Assembly (NCBI RefSeq): GCF_009827435.1
Contig: NZ_WTYM01000058.1
Span: 62,001-126,000 of the forward strand
Direction of reading: 5' to 3'
Source: Croceibacterium salegens
GTDB taxonomy: Bacteria; Pseudomonadota; Alphaproteobacteria; Sphingomonadales; Sphingomonadaceae
DNA length: 64,000 bases
Shown: positions 9,263 to 16,971 of the stretch, in pieces
How positions within the stretch are numbered: the first letter of the stretch is position 1
Layout of the letters: each line of letters opens with the position of its first letter
Notes under the pieces: generated by a model
What the model saw: only the letters and a program-made list of their open reading frames with translations
Told to the model about the DNA's origin: nothing
Database searches by the model: none
Program-made: the position numbers and the translations under genes

Positions 9263-9673
9263 ATGGGCGAGATAAACATCCTGGCGGTATTCCTCGGTGC
9301 GGTGGCGTTCTTCGTCATCGGTGCGCTGTGGTACGGGCCGCTGTTCGGCAAGGCGTGGAAGGACCTCGTCGGCTACGACGGCGAGAAGATGCCGCACCCG
9401 GTATCGAACAACCCGGTGCCGGTGGTGATGGGCGTGGCCTTCTTGTTCGAGCTGCTGATCGCGGTGATGCTGGCTCACCTCATCGCCCGGACGACCACGA
9501 GCCCGCACGTTATCATGATGATGGCAGTCGGCTTCGGGGCGACGATCATGGCCCCGGCGCTGGGCATCAACTACATGTTCCAGCAGCGCCCCGGGAAGCT
9601 GTTCGCGATCGACGCCGGCTACTTCATCGTCGGCATGGCGGCGATGGGCGGAGTCTTCGTACTCTTCAGCTAA
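9263..9673 (+). CDS. DUF1761 family membrane protein
   Basis: A 136-residue inner-membrane protein with four hydrophobic segments (about 6-26, 51-72, 79-99 and 114-135). It matches the DUF1761 pattern: the early ALWYGPLFGKAW motif and the later FAIDAGYFIVGMAAMGGVF. Function unknown. The ATG follows GGGAGACAGGGA. It is the only plus-strand gene of the chromosomal part, and its stop codon overlaps the convergent channel gene by 4 bp. Confidence 0.85.
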   Translation: MGEINILAVFLGAVAFFVIGALWYGPLFGKAWKDLVGYDGEKMPHPVSNNPVPVVMGVAFLFELLIAVMLAHLIARTTTSPHVIMMMAVGFGATIMAPALGINYMFQQRPGKLFAIDAGYFIVGMAAMGGVFVLFS

Positions 9674-10743
9674 GCGGCAATGTCGCTCGGCCTCGTCGGG
9701 CGGATTTCGACGATTACGTCGCCTTCCTGCAAGGCGCCGGCCTCGTCTTCCCAGAAGCCGGTGATGCCGCCGTTGCGATAGACCCTTAGGCCGCGCCCGC
9801 CGGTGTCGAGCTGGTCGAGCGACTTGCCGATCTCCTCGGGCAGCACCGGTCGCTCGACGAGGTGCACGCGGCCCGAGATCGAGGCGAGATCGGTGAGATA
9901 GTCGGCAACGTGTGCACCCTGCGCACTCCCGGCGAGCAGCAGCCCAGTGAAGCGCACCGGGTTGATGACGTTGTCGGCCCCTGCCTGCTTGGCCAGCAGT
10001 TCGTTGTCCGCCGCGCGCACCACGACGCTGATCGGCACGTTGGGCGCGAGGTGGCGCACGGTGAGGACGATGAGGATCGAGGCGTCGTCGCGTCCCGCGG
10101 AAACGAGCACCGCGCGCGCTTCGGCGATGCGGACCGAAATTAGGCTCTCGTCACGGGTCGCGTCGCCCTCGATCACGTTGCAGCCGATCGCTTCGGCCTG
10201 TTCGAGCCGTTCCTTGTCGGGGTCCATCACCACGATCCTCGAGGGGGCGGTGCCGCGGGCGATGAGTTCGGCCACCGCCTCGGACCCCGAGATGCCGTAG
10301 CCGAGGACCACGTAATGGTCGGCCAGCTTGGCCTGGATGCGTGCCATGCGCCATTTCTCCCAACTGTGCTTGATGACGAAGTTGTAGGCTGCGCCAACGA
10401 AAATGAAGATCACCGCGAAACGGATCGGGGTGACGATGACCGCCTCGATGAAGCGCGCGCGGTCGGAAACCGGGGCGATGTCGCCGAATCCGGTCGTGGT
10501 GATCGAGATCATCGTGAAATAGAATACGTCGAGGAAGCTGACCTGCCCGTCGTGGTTGTCGACCAGCCCTTCGCGATCGAACCAGTGGATCAGCGCGACG
10601 AACATGACCAGCGCGAATGCCGCCGCCACGCGCAAGCCGATGTCGGCCCAGACCGGGACCTTGAGTTTGCGGCGAAGCGGCGTGAACTGCCGGGTCAGGC
10701 GGGCGCGCCTGCCGCTGTCTCCGCTGCCCGTTTCCCCGGCCAT
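9670..10743 (-). CDS. TrkA-N domain potassium channel protein
   Basis: A 357-residue ion channel. It has two membrane helices around a pore loop with the selectivity-filter-like sequence TTTGFGD (the classical filter is TVGYGD), then a cytosolic RCK/TrkA-N Rossmann domain (VVLGYGISGSEAVAELIARG; VIEGDATRDESL) that would bind a nucleotide and gate the pore, and a C-terminal TrkA-C-like part. The GFG filter is common in bacterial Kch-like channels. It shares its start boundary with the stop of the M23 peptidase gene, so it is probably the last gene of the serS-surE run. Confidence 0.88.
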   Translation of the reverse strand: MAGETGSGDSGRRARLTRQFTPLRRKLKVPVWADIGLRVAAAFALVMFVALIHWFDREGLVDNHDGQVSFLDVFYFTMISITTTGFGDIAPVSDRARFIEAVIVTPIRFAVIFIFVGAAYNFVIKHSWEKWRMARIQAKLADHYVVLGYGISGSEAVAELIARGTAPSRIVVMDPDKERLEQAEAIGCNVIEGDATRDESLISVRIAEARAVLVSAGRDDASILIVLTVRHLAPNVPISVVVRAADNELLAKQAGADNVINPVRFTGLLLAGSAQGAHVADYLTDLASISGRVHLVERPVLPEEIGKSLDQLDTGGRGLRVYRNGGITGFWEDEAGALQEGDVIVEIRPTRPSDIAA

Positions 10744-11519
10744 CAGCGTTTGTCGAGGCGCAGCAGAGGGGTCGGATCGACCGGCTGCCCGCCCCGGCGG
10801 ATCTCGAAGTGGAATTCGGACGCGGCCGCCTCGCCGTCCCGTCCGCCGATGCCGACGCGTTCGCCGGTCTTGACCGCATCGCCTACCGCCACCGTGGCCC
10901 TCGCCAGTTCGCCGTAGAGGCTCTGCCAGCCGTTACCGTGGTCGATCACCACCAGCTTGCCCCAGTGGTCCTTGTCGTCGCCGACGGAAATGACGATGCC
11001 GCTCGCCGAAGCGCGGATCATGTCGCCCGTGCCCACCGCAACGTCTAGCCCGGCATGGCCGCCGCCGTCGGGCCGGCGCTTCCAGCCGAGGATGACTTTC
11101 CCGTCGTGCGGGCGGTTGAAATATGGTTCGGCCGGGGTCTCGACCGGGTCGCGCGCGGGCAGCACCGCCGGGATTATCAGTTTCTGCCCGACCTTGACCG
11201 TTCCCTTGGAGTCGAGCCCGTTGGCCAGCGCTATGTCGCTCGCCGGGACGGAATACCTTTGGGCGATCCCGCCGAGCGTCTCTCCCGACTTGACCGCGTG
11301 CGAGCGCTGGCGCGGGATGACCAGCTTCTGGCCGAGCTTGACGACGTAGGGTGCGGCGATGCCGTTGGCTTCGGCGATGACGCTGTCGGGCACCCCGGCG
11401 CGGTTGGCGATGCCCTTCAGCGTCTCGCCTTCCTCGACCACGTGCTCGGTCTCGGTCGCCGGGTCGCTGGCCGCGACAAGCAGGAGGGCCGCCAGAGGGA
11501 GGACGGCCGTTCGGATCAC
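10743..11519 (-). CDS. LysM and M23 metallopeptidase protein (NlpD/EnvC-like)
   Basis: A 258-residue exported protein. A signal peptide (MIRTAVLPLAALLLVAASDP) is followed by two LysM peptidoglycan-binding repeats (HVVEEGETLKGIANRAGVPD and HAVKSGETLGGIAQRYSVPA) and a C-terminal M23 lysostaphin-like domain (GHAGLDVAVGTGDMIRASASG, VVIDHGNGWQSLYGEL). The domain keeps the HxGxD pattern and the IDHGNG motif. NlpD/EnvC-type proteins activate cell-wall amidases at division. Its position right after surE mirrors the surE-nlpD order of gammaproteobacteria, but no pcm gene is present. It overlaps surE by 4 bp. Confidence 0.9.
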   Translation of the reverse strand: MIRTAVLPLAALLLVAASDPATETEHVVEEGETLKGIANRAGVPDSVIAEANGIAAPYVVKLGQKLVIPRQRSHAVKSGETLGGIAQRYSVPASDIALANGLDSKGTVKVGQKLIIPAVLPARDPVETPAEPYFNRPHDGKVILGWKRRPDGGGHAGLDVAVGTGDMIRASASGIVISVGDDKDHWGKLVVIDHGNGWQSLYGELARATVAVGDAVKTGERVGIGGRDGEAAASEFHFEIRRGGQPVDPTPLLRLDKR

Positions 11520-12271
11520 GCCGCGTAGCTCTCGGCCAGTTGCCCGATCGAGGCGTGGTGCGTCAGGTCGAGCTGGAGCGGGGTCACGGCGATGAAGCCA
11601 TCGTCGACCGCTTCAAGGTCGGTGCCGTGGTCGAGCGTGTGCTCGACGTCGTCGAGGCCGAACCAGAAATAGGGCCGCCCGCGCGGGTCGGTGCCTTCGA
11701 CCAGCGAACCCCGGGCGTAGTCGTGGAAGCCCTGCCGTGCCACGCGGATTCCGCGCACGGTGTCGGCCGCGACCGCCGGGAAGTTGACGTTGACGAGCGT
11801 GCGGCGGGCTAGCGGCAGGTCGAGCAGCGGGCGCAGCACGCGCTCCGCCCATACCTCGGCGGCTGCAAAGCCATGCCCGCCATCGCGCGTCGCCTGGCTC
11901 AGCGCCACGGCCTTCATGCCCGCCAGCGCACCTTCCATAGCCGCCGAGATGGTGCCCGAATACGTGACGTCGTCGGCCAGGTTCTCGCCGTTGTTTATCC
12001 CTGAGATGATCAGGTCGGGGCGACGGTCGGTGAACAGCTTGCGCAGCGCGAGGTTGACTGCGTCGGTCGGCGTGCCGGTGACCGCGAAGCGCCGCTCGCC
12101 ATGCTGCTGGAGCCGCACCGGCATGTGCAGCGTGAGCGAGTGCCCGGCGCCCGATTGCTCTTCGGCCGGGGCGCAGACCCAGACGTCGTCGGACAGCTCG
12201 GCGGCGATCCGCTCCAGCAGCGCCAGCCCCGGCGCGTGGATGCCGTCGTCGTTGGTCAGCAGAATGCGCAT
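11516..12271 (-). CDS. surE: 5'/3'-nucleotidase SurE
   Basis: A 251-residue survival protein SurE, a divalent-metal-dependent nucleotidase acting on nucleoside 5'- and 3'-monophosphates and short polyphosphate. The start [16 protein letters not shown] carries the metal-binding Asp-Asp (NDDG), and SGINNGENLADDVTYSGT is the second conserved block. The ATG at 12271 overlaps the serS stop as TGATG. Longer reading in the same frame upstream lies inside serS and is not the gene. Confidence 0.94.
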   Translation of the reverse strand: MRILLTNDDGIHAPGLALLERIAAELSDDVWVCAPAEEQSGAGHSLTLHMPVRLQQHGERRFAVTGTPTDAVNLALRKLFTDRRPDLIISGINNGENLADDVTYSGTISAAMEGALAGMKAVALSQATRDGGHGFAAAEVWAERVLRPLLDLPLARRTLVNVNFPAVAADTVRGIRVARQGFHDYARGSLVEGTDPRGRPYFWFGLDDVEHTLDHGTDLEAVDDGFIAVTPLQLDLTHHASIGQLAESYAA

Positions 12272-13548
12272 CAGCCTTGCGGTGTCAGCCTTTCGATACC
12301 GCCCATATACGGCTTCAGCGCCTCGGGAACGAGGACCGATCCGTCCGCCTGTTGATAGTTCTCGAGAACCGCCACCAGTGTGCGCCCGACAGCGAGGCCC
12401 GAGCCGTTGAGCGTATGGACGAAGGCGGGTTTGCCGTTTTCGCCGCGGTAGCGGGCGTTCATCCGCCGCGCCTGGAACTCGCCGCACCACGAGACCGAGC
12501 TGATCTCGCGGTAGGCGCCCTGGCCCGGCAGCCAGACCTCGAGGTCGAAGGTCTTGCGTGCGCCGAAGCCCATGTCGCCGGTGCACAGCAGCATGCGGCG
12601 ATAGGGCAGATCAAGCGCTTCAAGCACCTGTTCCGCGGACCGAACCATGTGTTCGTGTTCCGTTTCGTGGTCCTCGTCGCGGCAGATCGCCACCAGCTCG
12701 ACCTTGTAGAACTGGTGCTGGCGAATGTAGCCTCGCGTGTCCTTGCCCGCCGCACCGGCTTCGGAGCGAAAGCATGGGGTGAGGGCGGTGAGGCGGATCG
12801 GGTTGGAGAGATCGTCGAGGATCTGCTCGCGAACCGAGTTGGTCAGGCTCACTTCGGCGGTGGGGATGAGCCAGCGATCGTCGGTGGTCCGGAAATTGTC
12901 CTCGGCGAACTTGGGCAACTGGCCCGTGCCGTAAAGGGCTTCCTCGCGAACCAGCAACGGCACGATGCATTCGGTGTAGCCACGCTGGCCCGTCTGCAGG
13001 TCGAGCATGAACTGGCCGAGCGCGCGTTCGAGCCGCGCCATCTGGCCGCGCAGGAAGGCGAAGCGTGCGCCGGACATTTCCGCGGCGGTTTCGAATTCGA
13101 GGCCGAGCGGCGGGCCGAGGTCGGCGTGCTCCTTGGGATCGAACTCGAAGTTGCGCTGTTGGCCCCAGCGCGCCGTTTCGACGTTCCCGGCCTCGTCGGC
13201 GCCCTTGGGCACATCGGACGCGGGAAGGTTGGGCAGCGCGGCGAGCAGCGCGTCGAGCTCTTCGCCCAACGCCTTGCCTTCCTCTTCCAGCGCGGGAAGG
13301 GTGTGCTTGATCTCGGCGACTTCGGCCTTCAGCTCTTCGGCCAGCTCGATCTCGCCCCGGCCCATTGCTGCGCCGATGGCCTTCGAAGCATCGTTGCGCC
13401 GCGCCTGTGCCTCCTGTCCGCGGGTGGTGACGGCCCGGCGCTTCTCGTCGATCTCGAGGATGCGGCCGGCGACCGGTTCGGCCCCGCGCGCGGCAAGGCC
13501 GGCGTCGAAGCCTTCGGGGTTTTCGCGAATGGAGCGCAGGTCGTGCAT
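12271..13548 (-). CDS. serS: Seryl-tRNA synthetase
   Basis: A 425-residue class II aminoacyl-tRNA synthetase. It has an N-terminal coiled-coil tRNA-binding arm (about 25-105), then the class II core: motif 2 region [24 protein letters not shown] and motif 3 [18 protein letters not shown]. It charges tRNA-Ser (and selenocysteine tRNA where present). It starts the serS-surE-LysM/M23-channel run; each junction overlaps by 1 to 4 bp. The 187 bp upstream, up to the tRNA fragment, hold no gene that I can support. Confidence 0.96.
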   Translation of the reverse strand: MHDLRSIRENPEGFDAGLAARGAEPVAGRILEIDEKRRAVTTRGQEAQARRNDASKAIGAAMGRGEIELAEELKAEVAEIKHTLPALEEEGKALGEELDALLAALPNLPASDVPKGADEAGNVETARWGQQRNFEFDPKEHADLGPPLGLEFETAAEMSGARFAFLRGQMARLERALGQFMLDLQTGQRGYTECIVPLLVREEALYGTGQLPKFAEDNFRTTDDRWLIPTAEVSLTNSVREQILDDLSNPIRLTALTPCFRSEAGAAGKDTRGYIRQHQFYKVELVAICRDEDHETEHEHMVRSAEQVLEALDLPYRRMLLCTGDMGFGARKTFDLEVWLPGQGAYREISSVSWCGEFQARRMNARYRGENGKPAFVHTLNGSGLAVGRTLVAVLENYQQADGSVLVPEALKPYMGGIERLTPQG

Positions 13549-13735
13549 GGGCGCGGCCTATCACGCAGGGCGGGGAGGTTGTCCAGTGGCTGTGGAGAGA
13601 GCGTGCTGCTTCCCGCCCATCGCATTCGCTCGGGAGTTTCGACTCAAAGCTGTCCGCGCTTGTCTCCTCCCGCGCTGGCGCTTCGGAGTTTTCCGGCCAA
13701 GACAGTCCCCCGGCCTCCCTTGAGTCACGGAAAAC

Positions 13736-13788
13736 TGGTGGGCGCGGCAGGGATTGAACCTGCGACCCCACCCGTGTGAAGGATGGGG
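13736..13788 (-). other. 3' fragment of tRNA-Val(CAC), probable ICE attachment site
   Basis: Read on the minus strand this is a tRNA 3' half: an anticodon loop TTCACAC with anticodon CAC, a T arm GCAGG-TTCAATC-CCTGC, acceptor CGCGCCC and encoded CCA (13736-13738). The region where the 5' half should be (to about 13811) has no D arm and no GGGCGCG acceptor partner, so this is not a whole tRNA. It lies directly outside the integrase gene. This fits integration into the tRNA, with the intact copy rebuilt at the far end of the element beyond the window. Confidence 0.75.
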
Positions 13789-13879
13789 TTACGGACAGTC
13801 TGGGATTTTCCGGGACGATAAAAAGCCTTGAAAAACAGATACATTTGTCTAAACTCGTCTCAGACAGTTCACCCAAGTT

Positions 13880-13907
13880 TTTCATACTCGTTTCATACGT
13901 TTCATAC
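13880..13907. repeat. Three direct repeats TTTCATAC upstream of the integrase
   Basis: TTTCATAC occurs at 13880-13887, 13891-13898 and 13900-13907, within 45 bp of the integrase start. The position between the core site and the gene suits arm-type recombinase binding sites or an operator. This is inference from position and repetition only. Confidence 0.5.
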
Positions 13908-13922
13908 AAAGGCGATGCCTAG

Positions 13923-15092
13923 ATGCCGGACCTAAGCAAGATTGGTAAGCGCGAAAATCTGAAGCCGCGAAGCGACAAGGAACCTCATTGGCAGCGCCTC
14001 CAGGCTGGTTGGTATGTTGGATATCGACCGTCCCGCAGGGGCGGAAAGGGGTCATGGTTCGCTCGCGCCTATGATGAAGACGCGCGCAAGTACCGCCGCA
14101 AGAACCTAGGACCTTATGGGACGTTGTCCGGACATGATGTGTTCGCCACAGCTAAGAGGGATGCGGAGGCATTCGCCGAGTTGGTAGAAGCGGGAGGGCT
14201 GCGAACAGAGAAGCTGGATACGGTTGAAGATGCCTGTCGGGCCTATCTCAGCGACAAACCTGGGCCAATCGCTGAAGGCGTGTTTCGCCGTCATGTATAC
14301 GATGACGCAATTGCCAAGGTTAAGTTAGACAAACTCCGAAAGCATCATCTGCGTGCCTGGAGAAAGCGGCTAGAAAATGCGCCTGCGCTCATCACTCGAA
14401 GCAAGGATGGGGAGCCTCGCTTCAAGACCAGAGCGGCCTCCACAGTTAATCGTGACATGGTCCCACTTCGCGCGGCGCTTTGGCGTGTCCTCTCTCCGGG
14501 CACGCCGAATACTGACGCTGCATGGCAAGAAGCTTTGAAGCCGATAAAGGGAGCGGACCGACGGCGCGATGTCTATCTGGACCGACCAGAGCGAAAGAAA
14601 CTTCTTGCCGCGCTTCCTGAGGATATCGAGCCCTTTGTCCGCGGCCTTTGCCTATTGCCACTGAGACCCGGAGCTCTTGCAGCACTGAAGGTGAGCAACT
14701 TTGACAAGAGGACTAGGACGCTGACGATTGGTGCCGACAAGAATGGCATTCCCCGACAAATCAGTGTTCCTGAAACCATCGCCGGATTTTTGGCAGAGCA
14801 GTGCAAGAGCAAGTTACCCTCTGCGTCGATGTTCGTGCGCGCTGATGGGGTGCCTTGGTCCAAGGACAAATGGAAAGGTCCGATCAAGGACGCGGTGAAG
14901 GTTGTCCGTCTTCCGCAGGGTACTTCTGCTTACACTCTTCGCCACAGCGTAATAACTGATTTGGTGCGCGCCGGACTGCCGATTCTTACCGTTGCGCAAT
15001 TGTCGGATACGAGTGTCGCTATGATCGAAAAGCACTATGGTCACTTGGTGAGGAACGATGCAGAGCATGCATTGGCTCAATTAGCGCTGTGA
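13923..15092 (+). CDS. Tyrosine recombinase/integrase
   Basis: A 389-residue tyrosine-type site-specific recombinase. It has an N-terminal arm-binding part, a core-binding SAM-like segment (about 95-165), and a catalytic domain with the first Arg in LLPLRPGALAALK, the box II YTLRHSVITDL (Arg-His, with Tyr at the first His position) and the nucleophile Tyr in IEKHYGHLV. It would insert and excise the element at the tRNA-Val site next to it. Its base composition is lower in GC than the flanking chromosome, a sign of transfer. No excisionase gene is visible nearby. Confidence 0.92.
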   Translation: MPDLSKIGKRENLKPRSDKEPHWQRLQAGWYVGYRPSRRGGKGSWFARAYDEDARKYRRKNLGPYGTLSGHDVFATAKRDAEAFAELVEAGGLRTEKLDTVEDACRAYLSDKPGPIAEGVFRRHVYDDAIAKVKLDKLRKHHLRAWRKRLENAPALITRSKDGEPRFKTRAASTVNRDMVPLRAALWRVLSPGTPNTDAAWQEALKPIKGADRRRDVYLDRPERKKLLAALPEDIEPFVRGLCLLPLRPGALAALKVSNFDKRTRTLTIGADKNGIPRQISVPETIAGFLAEQCKSKLPSASMFVRADGVPWSKDKWKGPIKDAVKVVRLPQGTSAYTLRHSVITDLVRAGLPILTVAQLSDTSVAMIEKHYGHLVRNDAEHALAQLAL

Positions 15093-15277
15093 GCTAGTTT
15101 CGAGATCTCGCCTAGCCAATCGACGCGCAAGCGATCGAGAATGATACCCTCGCCTTCCACTGTCACCTCGTTGCCGAAATGGTTGTTCGCGGGCTCGATG
15201 TCCTCCAGCACCTAATGGTCGCCGGCGTCGGTGACGAACAAAGCCTCTGGGCAGATGTTCAAGCCGTCCGCTGACAC
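15077..15277 (-). pseudogene. Decayed small conserved protein gene with an internal stop
   Basis: From a GTG at 15275-15277 one minus-strand frame reads protein-like (SADGLNICPEALFVTDAGDH, then VLEDIEPANNHFGNEVTVEG and ILDRLRVDWLGEIS), but is broken by one TAG after GDH, where Tyr would need one base change. The other frames here are Arg-rich and non-protein-like. The pattern vaguely recalls short beta-rich DUF5818-type proteins, which I cannot confirm. The 3' end overlaps the integrase gene by 16 bp. A sequencing error at the TAG is the alternative explanation. Confidence 0.5.
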
Positions 15278-15292
15278 GTTTCCGATTCGTAT

Positions 15293-15862
15293 TCATGAGG
15301 GTCTGTATGTCATCCATCGCTGCAAAACGCTCCTGACATATCCGGGTGTTTCCCGATTTCTCGGGATGCCTCCCGCACGGGTGACCGCACCGGGACCGGC
15401 ATTGTAAGCCGCGAGTGCCAGATGAATCTGGCCGAAGCGGTCCAGCATCTGGCGCAGATAGCGTGCTCCACCGTCGATGTTCTGAGCGGGATCATGCCGG
15501 TTGCTGACGCCAAGCTCACGAGCCGTTGTCGGCATCAGCTGGGCAAGTCCTGCGGCGCCAGCCGGGCTAATTGCCATCGGATTGAAACGGGACTCGGCCC
15601 AAACCAGTGCCTGCATCAGTCCAGGCGGAAGGCGATACCGAACCTCTGCTTCCCTTATCAGCGGCTCGTAAAGTGTTTCGCGATAGGATGCGTGGAGCAG
15701 CACCCTTGATGGCGCTTGGTCACTGGTCCAGAGACCATGATCACCAGCGGGTGCAGGCTGCTCGTAGCGATGTTCCAGCAGTGCGAACTCCTGCGCTTGT
15801 GCGCAAGGTGTCAAGGGACCGACGACGCTCACAATCGCCCCGATCATCAATGCAAATCTCAT
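15293..15862 (-). CDS. Lytic transglycosylase (VirB1-like)
   Basis: A 189-residue exported SLT-family lytic transglycosylase. A signal peptide (MRFALMIGAIVSVVGPLTPCAQAQ) is followed by the goose-lysozyme-like domain with catalytic Glu in ALVWAESRFNP, then GAAGLAQLMPTTARELGV and LALAAYNAGPGAV. In conjugative elements such enzymes (VirB1, F Orf169) open the peptidoglycan for the secretion channel. Placed here, far from the tra operon, it is probably the element's own. An SOS-type box lies about 40-50 bp upstream of its start. Confidence 0.9.
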   Translation of the reverse strand: MRFALMIGAIVSVVGPLTPCAQAQEFALLEHRYEQPAPAGDHGLWTSDQAPSRVLLHASYRETLYEPLIREAEVRYRLPPGLMQALVWAESRFNPMAISPAGAAGLAQLMPTTARELGVSNRHDPAQNIDGGARYLRQMLDRFGQIHLALAAYNAGPGAVTRAGGIPRNRETPGYVRSVLQRWMTYRPS

Positions 15863-15898
15863 CCTTCATACTCCTGTCGCTTGTCGCGAATCGAAATA

Positions 15899-15913
15899 GA
15901 ACATAAATAGAAC
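15899..15913. promoter_or_regulatory. SOS-type (LexA) box GAAC-N7-GAAC
   Basis: GAAC at 15899-15902 and at 15910-15913 are separated by seven bases; on the minus strand this reads GTTC-N7-GTTC, the known direct-repeat LexA site of alphaproteobacteria. It lies within a perfect tandem repeat of the 11-mer AAATAGAACAT (15894-15904 and 15905-15915). It sits 37-51 bp upstream of the lytic transglycosylase start, in promoter position. The element's own S24 repressor could also use it. Confidence 0.6.
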
Positions 15914-15925
15914 ATGTAGGAAAAC
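15913..15925 (-). promoter_or_regulatory. Shared upstream motif GTTTTCCTACATG (copy 1)
   Basis: On the minus strand this 13-mer lies 51-63 bp upstream of the lytic transglycosylase start. An identical 13-mer lies upstream of the small gene at 31412-31678, and TTTCCTACAAG lies upstream of the accessory gene before traD. The common placement suggests an element-specific promoter or activator site. The protein that would bind is unknown. Confidence 0.4.
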
Positions 15926-15996
15926 AGATCGTCCGACCCAGCAGTGAGAGGGGAGGATAGCGGTCATGGGGGACTCGAGCCTGCGAAGGAGCCCTT

Positions 15997-16896
15997 ATGC
16001 CCGTTTCTACGACCAGACATCCGCTAGCCGAGAAGGCGAGACGCATCTGTGAAAGCCGTGGCGGCAAATGGTCGGGCACGAAGGGCATGGCTCGTTGCCC
16101 CGCACATGACGACCGGACGCCATCACTCAGTGTATCGATTGGGCGAGGAGCGATCCTCCTTCATTGCTTTGCCGGATGCAATCAGGAGTCCGTGCTCGCA
16201 GCGCTAGCGCGTGAAGGCGTACCGGTGTCCGCCTTGTTCTCGGGAGGTGCAATCGAGCCCACGATGGACACTGGTGCTGTAGCGAAGCCTTCGGCCGCTG
16301 CCTTGCGCATCTGGCGCGATGCACAGCCACTGCGTGCCAGTCCGGCAAAGGTATATCTTGAAGGCCGTGGCATCCTCGCCGCATCTCCGGCGCTGCGCTT
16401 TCATCCACGAACGCCGCTTGGACCGAAGGGACGAACCCGCTTCTTGCCAGCCATGATTGCGGCGGTTAGCCTCGACGAGGGGCCGATCGCCATCCATCGC
16501 ACGTTCCTTTCGGACATTGCCAAGGCTGGCTTCGACAAGCCGAAGCGCGCGCTCGGTGCGCTCGGTGAAGCCGCTGTTCGTCTCTTCGCTCCGGTTTCCG
16601 GCACGCTCGGCCTCGCCGAGGGCATCGAGAGCGCGATGTCGGCCTATGCTCTCACCGGCATTCCCGTCTGGGCGACCTTGGGCAATGAACGCTTCGGCCT
16701 CGTCAGCGTGCCCGAGAGTGTGACCGAGCTTCATCTCTTCGTCGATCACGATGCTGGCGGCGAGCTGGCTGCGTCGCGTGGCCTGGCGGCTTATGCACGC
16801 GATGGGCGGACGATCCAGGTCCGCAAGCCATCCTCCCGCGATACCGATTGGAACGACGAACTCACGGCATGGCTGCGCCGCAAAGCGGCGCGGTAA
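15997..16896 (+). CDS. Toprim domain primase-like protein
   Basis: A 299-residue protein with an N-terminal CHC2-type zinc motif (ARCPAHDDRTPSLSV ... LLHCFAGC, residues about 30-60) and a C-terminal Toprim domain with the acidic residues Glu in LGLAEGIESAMSAY and Asp-x-Asp in LHLFVDHDAGG. This is the layout of small plasmid and ICE primase-like proteins, which may prime the complementary strand after transfer. There is no helicase domain. It is 75 bp upstream of the strawberry-notch gene on the same strand and is probably read with it. Confidence 0.85.
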   Translation: MPVSTTRHPLAEKARRICESRGGKWSGTKGMARCPAHDDRTPSLSVSIGRGAILLHCFAGCNQESVLAALAREGVPVSALFSGGAIEPTMDTGAVAKPSAAALRIWRDAQPLRASPAKVYLEGRGILAASPALRFHPRTPLGPKGRTRFLPAMIAAVSLDEGPIAIHRTFLSDIAKAGFDKPKRALGALGEAAVRLFAPVSGTLGLAEGIESAMSAYALTGIPVWATLGNERFGLVSVPESVTELHLFVDHDAGGELAASRGLAAYARDGRTIQVRKPSSRDTDWNDELTAWLRRKAAR

Positions 16897-16917
16897 AGGA
16901 GAGAGGGCTTCTCGGAT

Positions 16918-16959
16918 TCCTGATCCGGCAGAGGGCGTGTCCCGATGCCCTCATCAGGA
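16918..16959 (+). promoter_or_regulatory. Leader hairpin able to hide the ribosome-binding site
   Basis: TCCTGAT (16918-16924) is complementary to ATCAGGA (16953-16959), the ribosome-binding site of the next gene. Between them GAGGGC (16931-16936) pairs with GCCCTC (16947-16952) around a 10-base loop. The two stems are contiguous on the 3' side with a 6-base bulge on the 5' side. The same plan, with different stem bases, recurs before ardC and other genes of the element. Confidence 0.5.
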
Positions 16960-16971
16960 GGACGAATTGCC

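Noticed and set aside
13736-13811. A complete tRNA-Val gene
   Set aside because: Only the 3' half is tRNA-like. No D arm and no 5' acceptor strand (GGGCGCG) are present in the 30 bases where they should be.
13867-13883. A third SOS-type box upstream of the integrase
   Set aside because: Only one half (GTTC) is present; the second half at the right spacing reads TTTT.
12620-13909. Minus-strand open frame overlapping serS and the tRNA fragment
   Set aside because: It is an alternate frame of serS with Arg-rich translation and runs through the tRNA fragment.
15081-15317. 78-residue minus-strand open frame next to the integrase
   Set aside because: Translation is Arg-rich and unlike a protein; the frame beside it reads protein-like apart from one stop, so it is annotated as a pseudogene instead.
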